This document shows, one piece after another, positions 13,430 to 23,714 of a DNA stretch of 64,000 nt. Source of the DNA: Nymphaea colorata. Taxonomy: Eukaryota; Streptophyta; Magnoliopsida; Nymphaeales; Nymphaeaceae. The translations under genes were made by a program, and so were the position numbers. The notes beneath the pieces were generated by a model, which was given only the letters and a program-made list of their open reading frames with translations, had not been told where the DNA came from and searched no databases. The stretch covers positions 18,429,035-18,493,034 of the forward strand of contig NC_045149.1 in the NCBI RefSeq assembly GCF_008831285.2, given 5' to 3'. Position 1 is the stretch's first letter. Every line of letters starts with the position of its first letter.

Positions 13430-14115
13430 ACTTCAGGTATCATTAAAATGATTGGATGCAAGTACTCAGCATCAGCACAGGCAAAACCAAATTCATCAGC
13501 TCATTCATAGGATCATAAAACAATAGCTGGTAACTGAACACCATTTCCATGCGTCATGGTACATCAGACTTCAGGCATTATTTCACTGAGTTGATGTAGA
13601 GTAGCTCGGCATCAGCGAAGGCAAAACCAAATTCATCAGCTCACACCTAAGATCATGAAACGATTACTGACAACTGAACACTTTCCATGCTTGATGGTCA
13701 TTCAGACTTTGGGTATAATTACAATGATTTGATGTAAGGTAGCTCGGCATCAGCATAGCCAAAACCAAATTCATCAGCTCAGCCTAAGATCGTAAAAAAC
13801 ATGACTGATAATTGAACACCATTTCCATGTTCGGCTCATCAAGAGAACAGACTGCGTTACAGTCACCTTTTTACTTCTGCAGGAAGGCTTCTTGTTGTTA
13901 GACATAACAGACTTCAAGTATCACTACAACAATTTTACTTAGAATAGCTTAGCATCAACATTGACATGACCAAGATCCGTAACTCACTCCTAAGATTATA
14001 AAAACAGTGTCTGATAATTTAACGCGCTATTTCCATGTTCGGCTTATGAAAAGAGCATGGCATGTTCATGTTGTATTACACTTACCCCTTCTCGCTTCTG
14101 CAGGAAGATTCCCAT
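13430..14115. repeat. Degenerate tandem array, about 140-210 bp units
   Basis: Four diverged units are seen. The core CAAAACCAAATTCATCAGC occurs at about 13482, 13622 and 13760, giving spacings of 140 and 138; a decayed version lies near 13968. Each core is preceded by a TCAGACTT(C/T)(A/G)GG-like segment and GTAGCTCGGCATCAGC and followed by a CCATTTCCATG segment. Units 3 and 4 carry an additional 70-bp tail ending CTTCTGCAGGAAG. There is no coding potential. Confidence 0.7.
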
Positions 14116-15990
14116 TTACCAATCTTGGAGTATAAATCAATTATTAGAGAACCACTTGATGATCCTGCTATCTCCGCAGGGTTCAGGAGAGACATTCCTA
14201 TCTAGCAGCACTACAGAGAACTGGAGATATGCATCTAGCTGACGTGATACGAAAATATCTTTATCCTGTCAAGCATGTTGATCATCCTTTAAATCCTACC
14301 TCGAGAAAGGATAGGTTTCTTATACTCGTAATTCTTAAGTTTCAATTGGAAATGGAGCGCGCTTCAACATTCATCAATTCAAGCCAAGACGGACCAAGGA
14401 CGCAATTTGCCATCAGCCTCGGATGCTAGGAAATAGAAAAATTATTGCACAACACGGTATCGAAAAATGTAAAAAAGTAGGGATTTCTGTTGTAATGTTT
14501 TGCCGTAGGAACAATTATATGATTTTAATTACTTACAAGATCTATCATTCTTCATATTTTCTGTAGAAATTACAAAGAAGCACAAGAAGATGTAAATGTG
14601 ACTCACAGCAACAATAAATGAACTAGCGGTTCCTAGATGTTAATCATTTATATACACCAGCGAAATCGTCAAAATCAGTACCACATATGATTACCTCCGG
14701 AGAATGGCAACTTAGATGACGAGAGCATCATGAAAATCCTATCAAGCAGCAGTCCAAACTAAGACAACAGAAACCAAAAGAGGCATGACAATGCCAGTCA
14801 AAGTACAACAGAAAAGAAAAGCTACAGAAAAGTAACTTGTCACCACCATAAGATACTTTAGTGCTTCCTCTTCATCAAATTTTTGTTCCCTTATTCTTTG
14901 TAAAGTCAAGGAGTTGATGGCTGGGACAGAGTCTCATTAGTCAAATGAACTGTTACTGACCTGCCTGACTCATGCGTGTTTTTTTATATTACATACTGCG
15001 TACCATCAATTTTTTGTCTTAATTCATTTTCACTTTTTCGGCCAATTCATGTAGATACATCAACAAAAATCAACTCAAGGTTTCAAGATAAGATTGTGTT
15101 TTTAAATTTTTGTGATTGTTAATATTACACTGTCAATCTGAATTCGAGAATAAATTCAGTTCAAGCTTGACTTGTAATATAGATTGAACAATTCATGAGA
15201 CAATTTGGAATACTTCACGAGACAAGCCCAAGTAAGCTGTTTTTTTTAATCAAAAGATCAGGCTCGCCTCATGATTGAACATGACCAGAGAACTCGGCTT
15301 CAACATGCCCTGTACAGTTAACTACCAACCCCTACTTGATGTGCAGTTCTTCTTCAGAATAAAGAATCCCGATGAGCAGGATATGCAAATAACTCTCCCC
15401 TGCCTAGGAGCAAAAAAGGAAAGCCAAACACAGTATGGCTTTAACTAACAGACCGTCTCATCATCGACAATTGTATCAAAGTTAAAATAAGCACAATTAA
15501 CTGAGAAAGAAAGAAAAAGGGCAGAATCCCTGTCCTCTCTGAACAGCCCCTCTCAAAGGAAAATTTTGCGGACTACTAAGATTAGCAAGAAGCAGGTATC
15601 TGTGTGAAGAAGAGACTACTCCTGTTAGTGTTATGGCTTGCATTCTCGCATACACGTTGATGACAAAATCGAGCAGAAAAACAAAGATACATATGAATTC
15701 TTGCAAAACCACAGCTGAATTGCATTAACACGTCTAGCAGGAGGATGATAAATCACCCAATCTACATCTTGCATTAATTAGTCAGGAAAACACGTCTTGA
15801 GGAGACGATCAATACAGCAAAAAAGAGGAGTCATCCAACACAAGTTGCTGTCGTTCTCGAAATAAAAAATGACATTATCAAAAGGATAATTGAACAACAA
15901 AATCATATTCCCTTTACTTGCAAATCCATCTCAGCAGTCATACAAGCACAGCCTGAAAGCACGCTCGAATTGTTTTACCTCTCGGAGCTC
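14116..15990. other. Intergenic, including the NAA10 3' UTR
   Basis: No gene was recognised. The last few hundred bases before 15991 should hold the 3' UTR of the minus-strand acetyltransferase gene. The rest is AT-rich and featureless to me. Confidence 0.45.
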
Positions 15991-16602
15991 CTATTTCCCC
16001 CCTCCAGCGGCAGCAGCACCGGCCTCGCCCGTTCCCTTCCCCCCGCCTTTCGCGTCGCCGCCACCGGAACAACATGCGCCACCGTGATGGTGATGATGGT
16101 GGTGGTGCTTGGCGCCGCCAGCGCTACCGGCGCCTTCAGGCTTGCCCTTGAGCTGCTTCCGCATGTCGTAGGCATCCTCGCCGTCGGCGTAGTACTTGGC
16201 CTCGATGTCGTGGATCTTGTAGCCAAGGGTCTGGGTGTAGAGGTTGAAGGCGGCGCGGTTGCTCTTGCGGACATGGAGGGAGACGTACTCGGCGCCGAAG
16301 ACGTCCTCCATGGCCTTCTGGGCGGCGGTCATGAGCTTGGTGGCGAGGCCCAGCTTGCGGTGCGTCCGGAGGACGGCGAGGGAGGTGATGTGGCCGTGGC
16401 ACTCGGTGGACTCCTCCTCCATCTTGGCGAGGACGTAGCCGACGATCTTCTTGTTGTAGTCCTCGGCGACGTAGAGGAGCTGCGGCCACGAGAGGATGTG
16501 GTAGAAGTAGTACTTCATCTGGTAGTTCTCCGGAAGGCACAACAGGTTGCAGGCCTGCATCGCCAGCAGGTCATCGATCGTCGCCTGCCGAATGCACACC
16601 AT
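15991..16602 (-). CDS. NAA10: N-alpha-acetyltransferase 10, catalytic subunit of NatA
   Basis: A single-exon frame of 203 residues. It starts [19 protein letters not shown], the highly conserved NAA10/ARD1 N-terminus, and contains [13 protein letters not shown], the acetyl-CoA-binding R/QxxGxG/A-type motif RKLGLA (82-87), [15 protein letters not shown] and the [11 protein letters not shown] segment that closes the GNAT fold near residue 147. With NAA15 on the ribosome it acetylates nascent N-termini exposed after methionine removal (Ser, Ala, Thr, Gly). The last 50 residues are low complexity: eight histidines (166-173), GGACCSGG with adjacent cysteines (177-178), then Gly/Ala/Lys. As I recall, other plant NAA10 proteins also carry a His-rich tail. 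It is transcribed divergently from the decarboxylase gene, 1.15 kb away. Third-position GC is very high compared with neighbouring genes. Confidence 0.95.
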   Translation of the reverse strand: MVCIRQATIDDLLAMQACNLLCLPENYQMKYYFYHILSWPQLLYVAEDYNKKIVGYVLAKMEEESTECHGHITSLAVLRTHRKLGLATKLMTAAQKAMEDVFGAEYVSLHVRKSNRAAFNLYTQTLGYKIHDIEAKYYADGEDAYDMRKQLKGKPEGAGSAGGAKHHHHHHHHGGACCSGGGDAKGGGKGTGEAGAAAAGGGK

Positions 16603-17752
16603 CTCTCCCTCTCTCTCTCCCTTCTCCTTCTTCCCCCTGCCCCTTGATGTCTAGGGTTTTCTACCTTCCTTTCGAGCGGGTTGGATTCGCGGTTCTCGGA
16701 AGGCGCTCGTTTCGCGTTTGTTTTCGCTGATGCTCGCGCCGCGAACAAGCTGTCCTGCAGACCGGAACATGATCCTGTCTTCACTAATTTTGATTAAATA
16801 TCTTCAAGAAATAAACAAAATGAGAGTGAATTTTTTTGTGTATAAAGCGTCACTGATTTATGAAAAATGGTCCTCGCCAGCGACTTCACCTGGTGGTGCT
16901 CAGGCTTATTTAAACTTATAAGTAGAATTTTTTAAAAATATGAAGAAGTGAAGTCAGTGAAAGTTTAAATGTATGTTCTTATTCCCCAAACTCGGGCCAT
17001 CCCAGCTCAATTCCAACACATTAGCAATGCTCACCCTTTGTTTAAAAAAATCCACAAAAAGGCCAACCATTTGATGGTATAATGAAAAAAATTAATTAAA
17101 CTTGAATTTTCGTCTAACTATTAAATAAGCAGATGGTTAAATTAAAGAAACTCAAAGTTAAGCGCGTCCTATAAAACATTGGGCACATTTTGTGAAGTAC
17201 AAAGAAAAAAAAAATTGATTCAATCCCCGACACGTCTTACAAACGGAAAGTTTGCGTCGTAAAAAAGATAACAAGGCGGAGATAAGGTTGCTCTACGCCT
17301 GTAGTGTTCATAAGACACGACTATTTCTTAGAATCCACAAGGCAGAAAAAATTTTGCACAAAAAAACGAATAAATCTGAGTCGGGAGCGTGTCATCACTG
17401 CTCACCATTCAATACAGTTCTCGAAAATGCGAGTTCGACACTAGTCGTGGTTCGACCATTCGGCGTGCTTGGCGCATGAGTTGATGATAGAAGCCATTTC
17501 CTCGATAAGTAACGTCCATTACCGCGGTCCACCACTCTCAACTCTGATCGTTTACTGGCGGGCGGCATCATCTCCATTCCCGCTTGTTGGCGCCAAAGAC
17601 GGAGAAAGAAGGCCTACCAATGTAGTTGAACATCCATTCGTTTCATACCCTCATCGTGTTTTCATCTGAGATTGTTGGAATTTTCAGAGAAATCAAAATA
17701 AAAAACTGAAAGATGGGACTTGTGCAGGGGGGAGAACTGCAATGGCGAAGAC
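16603..17752. other. Divergent intergenic region between NAA10 and the decarboxylase
   Basis: This 1.15-kb interval must contain the promoters of both genes. A CT-rich tract directly precedes the NAA10 start (16603-16640). I see no clear TATA box for the plus-strand gene. Confidence 0.5.
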
Positions 17753-17880
17753 ATGAAGCAACGGGTTGCATTGAAGCCCATGGACGCCGAACAGCTAAGA
17801 GAATATGGTCACAAGGTCGTCGATTTCGTCGCCGATTACTACAAAAGCATCGAGAGCTTCCCCGTCCTCAGCCAAGTTAA
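17713..17880 (+). promoter_or_regulatory. Possible upstream ORFs overlapping the decarboxylase start
   Basis: Two ATGs precede the decarboxylase ATG at 17753. The one at 17713 opens an out-of-frame 55-codon frame that ends inside exon 1 at 17880. The one at 17742 opens a four-codon frame whose TGA overlaps the real ATG (17753-17756, ATGA). If transcription starts upstream of 17713, both could reduce translation of the main frame. The transcription start is not known from sequence. Confidence 0.35.
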
Positions 17881-20800
17881 GGTACGTAACTGGCCGGGTA
17901 CCTTCGACTTCTACCCTTTACTGTGTGGATCCTCGCTTTCGTCGGTCATTGTTTTCCTTTTTTCCCTCAACGGAATATGTTTCCCAAGACTGTGATTTGT
18001 CGGTGTTGGTTGATCGCGCGCTGATGAATACTTCTTAGTGTCTACCAGCCAGGGTTTTCTCAGTTCTTGTTTTGCTTCCTTTCTGAATCAATCAGAAGGT
18101 TGGTTTGAAGAGTCGCCCTTCCACGGGTTGTTGGTAGTGTTTTTTTTTTTCTCCTTGCTTCATCTCATTGTCTGCATTCTTCAAATAGATATTTTTATTC
18201 CCCTTGAATTTGTTGGCAGCCTGGTTACCTGAAAGAAATTTTACCTCAATCTGCTCCAAATCACCCAGAGCCTTTGGAGGATGTTCTTAATGGTGAACTT
18301 TCTTTTACTTTTCGTTTTAACTGTGAATGATATGATCATTTCATCAAACACGTTTCATGACTTAATTTTTCCGTTGTTTTTGACATGCTACTTTTATTGC
18401 AACTATCTTGTCATTTGATATATCTCCAGGGCCATGGTCTACCAATTTCACATAAACATGTGGTGCTTATATTTTTTCATTTTCTGCAGATTTAATATCC
18501 AATTTACAAGTGGATTTTAATTGCTCAACTTTTGCAATGAACAGATCTTCAGCATAAGATTGTCCCTGGTGTTACGCACTGGCAGAGCCCAAATTATTTT
18601 GCGTATTTTCCATCTAATAGTAGCACTGCTGGGTTTCTAGGGGAAATGCTTAGTGCTGGATTCAATATTGTGGGCTTTAGTTGGTTGACTTCCCCTGCTG
18701 CTACGGAGCTTGAGGTGATTGTCATGGATTGGCTTGCTAAAATGTTGAAACTTCCTGAACAGTTTCTTTCGTCAGGCAAGTCCCTGTGCTTGTTGATGTT
18801 ATCAATGCTAAAGCTCCTTTACGGTGTAGATCAGCCATTCTTTTGCCTTATTAAAAGCTTATCATTGTAAAACCTTGTATCATGAATTAGGGGTTGAAAT
18901 ACTAATCTGCTTTAGTATCACAGTCAGTCCTCCTATGTCTACCCACACGTCTATGTTGACATGGTCATATACTATCTTGGAACTGGTTGTTATACTAGAA
19001 TCCACGTATGACTTTGTGAAGCCTTCAATTTAGACAAACTAGGAATGCAGACAGTTGGTCTCTGATTCATGTCCTTCTCTTTACTCCCCATGCAAAAATA
19101 TATGTCCATGTTGACCATATTCCAGTTTCCACTTTAAAAGTGATATGTAGGAAAGGATCAAGTAGATGGAAATTGTGACAAGTCATTCTCCTTCCATGTT
19201 GGTCCTTGACATGCTTCTGTTCCCTTTTTATCTGGAGTCCATCTTTTTAACTGTTTTATTGCATATCTTCTCCTTTTCTTCCTCATAGTAAGTTCTCTTG
19301 TACTGTACTTTTAGGAACCTTGCGATACTTGTAGGCAAAGTTGCAAGGATAAGCAGCTTATGTTCCCTCATTCCTTATTTATTTATTTTTTGGGTTATTG
19401 GGGTGGAGGGTGTGGAAGGGAGGGGTTTGGTTTTCCTTGGAACCCCTTTACATCTTACCTTTGTCTTCAATGTTCAATCTTGTACTCTACATGCAGCTTT
19501 GTCCCCGATATTTGGTATGTGATGATGGAGATTCTGATGCAGGGAATGGTGGTGGAGTGATTCAGGGAACAGCAAGTGAAGCAGTTCTAGTTGCACTGTT
19601 AGCTGCACGTGATCGTACATTAAGGAGAGATGAATCAGTTGGTATTGATAGACTGGTGGTTTATGGATCGGATCAGACTCATTCAGCATTGAAGAAGGCT
19701 TGCCAGGTGCATTTGTTAATTGCATTTTTGAATGCTTTATAGTGCTGGATCACAATCACGCAATTGAGATTCATGGAATATGACTCATGCATTTTCAATG
19801 ACTGATTCATAATTTCATATCAAGGCAGCTAATACCTTTGCCTGTAGAATTACCTGGTTTTGGAAAATATCACATGTGATGCACTTGTTAGCTTTTTCTT
19901 ATATGTAAGAAATGTTGGACAACAGTTGGGAATCAGTACTAGGCTAACATTATCATATTGTTGGCAGATTGCTGGAATTCATCCAAAAAATTGCAGACTC
20001 CTGCCTACAAGTTCATCTACAAATTATGCTTTGAACCCAAAGGTTTTATGTGAAACAATCTCTGAAGACAGCAGGACTGGCTTATGTCCTTTTTTTCTTT
20101 GTGCTACAGTAAGTATGTCTTTAAATGTGTTTTTGTGCATTTGTGTGTATGTCTTTATATGTGTTTTTGTGCATTTGTGTGTGTGAGAATGTCTATTAAG
20201 TATTAACTGGGTCTTGGCTGCATCCAACTTCTCTCATTTCTGAATGTGTTGTTGATATGTTTGGCTTATGAATGATGAATATTCTTTATCTACATGAGTT
20301 TTTTATATTGCATACGTTTTTCCTGATATTTTTATAATTTTCTCTATTTTTTACATTTTTTTTATGAATTTCCCCAATTTTCCTATTTTTTACTTATTTA
20401 TGAATTAAAATTTTAATTTTACAATATATTACGCTACATTTATGATACACATTACGATACCCCTTTTACAACATTGTATCAGATATCAACCTTTGTGATG
20501 TTGAAGTTTGTGTAGAAAGTAATTTACACAAATACAGTTTTCGATATCTGGCTGTTCAAATGTATAGGCTCATCAATTACCCTTTTTCATGTCTTTAGAG
20601 TGGGAGCTCATTTTCCTTCCTTTGATAATCTCTTTTTGGGCATCATACAATGGATACAATAATGGTCTGGTCTGCTACATAGATTTGTCCAACTTGTCAT
20701 ATATCCAATATATCTCTTGCTAATTCTTTTGTTGCCAAATAAACCTCAATGTTTTTTCAGGTTGGCACAACTTCCTCAACTGCTGTGGATCCTCTACCTG

Positions 20801-23714
20801 CCTTAGGAAAGATAGCTAAGGTGATTTTGTTTCCTAGACGACCCTTCTCTTTTGGCATTATATCATCAGTTTATCTCAAATGTTGTTCCTTTTTCTCCTT
20901 TTATGCTGTACTCACTTTGGGGAATGCATAAAAAGGTCAAGGAACTTCTATTGGCATGCTAAACCTGTGTTATGCTCTTGCATACTTGACAGTTGACAAT
21001 GAACAAGATAATTCTTATCACCAAAATACTTTTTACTTGCAAGTCATCAATATTTTAGATTTCCAAAGCCAATACTTCAGTTGGAGCTCGGTGGTTGGTA
21101 TGTAGTTGTGTGCATCCCGTGAACTCCATCTTGGGTGCATTTGACATATCTATCCTTCCCTGCATCATTCCTCAACTTCTTGGAAATTAAGAAACTTCCA
21201 TAGGATACGCGTGCACTTTCTCTGTTCTGGCAATTTACATTTCTACAGAACGTTGAGATCTAATTCAGCCTTTTTTGGTCTTGGTAGGACAGCAAAATGT
21301 GGTTCCATGTTGATGCTGCATATGCTGGAAGTGCATGCATCTGCCCTGAATATCGGCATTATCTTGATGGAGTTGAGGAAGCAGATTCTTTCAATATGAA
21401 TGCACATAAATGGCTTTTGACAAATTTTGATTGTTCAGCACTTTGGGTGAAGGTAAGCCACATTTTGTGATAGTTTGATACTTCTCTTCCATAGCTTGAA
21501 AGCTATTGGCCCATGCTTTTTTTCCTTTTTAGTAGGACTCAAATTCATTGGTTCAAGCACTTTCTACAAACCCGGAGTTTCTGAAAAATAAGGTACTCTC
21601 TTGTGCACAAATTTTATCTATTTCTTCTTTACTGAAATAGAAAAATCAGGTGATGATATCTTTTCAACCTCGCTGCTCTTTGCTAATATTAAGTTGTCTA
21701 TCAATATCTTTGTTTATGGTCTCAAAACATTTAGAAAAAGTTGATCTCTACAAGTACAGTAGGTAAACGATTTTTGTTCAGACGATGACCCCTCAAGGCT
21801 ACAGGTTTCAGAAGAAAGGCTTGTCATAGATTACAAAGATTGGCAAGTGCCTCTTGGGCGAAGGTTCAGGTATGCCCTCTGTATTCCTTTTGCTACTGCT
21901 TATACTTTTGGTGTCACTTAGTACATGCTATTGGCCCCATTGCTGGTACCACTAAGCATGTTTTATATTTCTTTACTCTTTCGTGGACATGTGATTGCTG
22001 TTGCCTCCACATCTTTGTATAGTATGATATTGAAGAGAGTTTTCCATGCTATTGTCTTCTTCAGGATCTTTCTCGCTCCTTTACATGTTTGATGTGTCTT
22101 GATGTAAAAGGGTATTTACCCTCCTTGTGCCACCTTGTCAATGAACTTGAATGAAAAGCTATTAGCGTCACAGTTGCAGTGGACCTTTTTGTGCTTGCTG
22201 CAGATCCTATTAGCTGATCTAGTAGTGGATTTACATACATGTCCTGCAAATGGTACGAAAATTTGTCTGTATTTGTCACGTTTTAAGTTGGAATTGACAT
22301 GGAGAAGGACCATATTCAATTTCTGATTCAGTTGGAAGTTTCTGGATGGTGGAGCCCAAATGCATACTTGGTAATGGCAGATGCAAATAGGCTTGTTTTG
22401 CTTTTTGTGTCAACAGTTGCTAATATGAAGACAAATGCATTTGCGAAACTTACATATATGAAGGAGAAGAAATCTTCTTTTGGGTTTTCCTTTTCTCAAC
22501 TCCATGATTGCTTGATCCATGATCTGGCATTTCTAGAGACGAAGTTCTTCACATTTGCAAATTATTTTGGTTATTTGGTTGCAGGTCGTTGAAGTTATGG
22601 ATGGTTATGCGACTTTATGGTTCAGAAAACCTACAAAATTACATCCGTGGTCATATCAAGTTGGCTGAATATTTTGAACAATTACTTGTGGGAGATCCTA
22701 GATTCAAGGTAAGTCATTTTCCCGATTTGCTGGTTGAGTTTGCAAGCACTGAACTTCTCTCTTTGTTCTGGAAGCTAGTCTTTTTCATTAATGGTTGATG
22801 GTAAGATAGATTCGATGGTGTAAACGAGGGATCATGAACATTGATTTCTTTTCCATAGTGGTCATCTATATCTGAAACTGCAACACGGTTAGCTTTTGTC
22901 CGATGGAAGGATATGGTTTCGCTGCTTTGGCTGCAATTTGCAGCTAAGCGAGAGGCATTTGGTGGCATGTTGGTCTCATTCTGTTGGGTCCCATTGCAGG
23001 GATGGCAGCTACGCCATCATGCTGCCCTTTCCATTCCGTAATTTTATGTTCTAGTCTCAATCTTCAGAAAATAATCCATATTTCTGAGAACCTCTTTTTG
23101 AAGGTTGACTTCTTCGGAGTTGAGCCACTGAGAGAGCTCACAGACAGTTTTTTTTGCCTTCACTGTATAGTTTTGATTTGTTTGACATGCTGTGGCATAT
23201 GATACTTTTTGGTTCGTTAAAGAAATGGAGTGTCAGACTTCAGAAACTTGGGGTCTATACAGCATTTGATTTTTCTTGTTTTCACTTATATTGACTCTGC
23301 AGGTTGTTGCACCTCGAACATTTGCACTTGTATGCTTTCGTCTAGAAGCCCCGAAAAATAGTCCTGACAATGGAGAAAAACTTAATCGAGATTTACTGGA
23401 GGCTGTAAATTCAAGTGGAGATATTTTTCTTTCGCATACTGTAAGTTACAAATTTTTTATTCCTTGCACCAAAAGCGAAGTGCAAAATTTTCTTCAAAAC
23501 AGCAGAACTCTTGACAAGTAGTCAATGTTTGCCCAGGTCATTTCCTGTGGAAATGAAAACGGTAATCCATCCTTTTATTGAGCAGGTTTTATCTGGTCAA
23601 TTCATTCTCCGAGTTGCTGTTGGTGCGCCGCTGACAGAAGAGAGGCATATCAAGGCTGCGTGGAAGCTGTTGCAGGAAAAGGCCACTTTATTGTTGGAGC
23701 AGGATGCTTTGTAA
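17753..23714 (+). CDS. Aromatic L-amino acid decarboxylase (plant group II PLP enzyme), twelve exons, complete
   Basis: The exons are 17753-17881, 18220-18292, 18545-18775, 19543-19706, 19968-20108, 20761-20820, 21288-21452, 21536-21592, 21805-21869, 22585-22708, 23303-23440 and 23586-23714. Joined they give 491 residues, the usual length. Family marks are [16 protein letters not shown], the [23 protein letters not shown] substrate region, [15 protein letters not shown]-type FHVDAAYAG with the PLP-contacting Asp275, and NAHKW with the PLP lysine Lys307. The catalytic-loop segment VIDYKDWQ has Tyr350. A Tyr here marks decarboxylases, while Phe marks aldehyde synthases, so I infer an amine-forming enzyme such as a tyrosine decarboxylase. 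Residue 372 is Leu (MRLYG), unlike the Ser or Gly I recall for typical tyrosine or tryptophan decarboxylases, so the substrate is open. The intron pattern resembles the intron-containing plant clade (Arabidopsis AAS/TyrDC type). Intron 3 is GC-AG. ATG 17753 is the first in frame. Confidence 0.93.
18776..19542 (+). other. Non-canonical GC-AG intron (intron 3 of the decarboxylase)
   Basis: Exon 3 ends CAG and the intron begins GCAAGT, the classic strong context for GC-AG introns. It ends at ATGCAG (19537-19542). Only this join restores the conserved [18 protein letters not shown] reading frame: G from exon 3 plus GG from exon 4 makes the glycine codon. No GT donor nearby keeps the frame and the family sequence. 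Confidence 0.8.

Noticed and set aside
15970-16647. A 225-codon open frame on the plus strand
   Set aside because: It is the antisense shadow of the GC-rich NAA10 exon.
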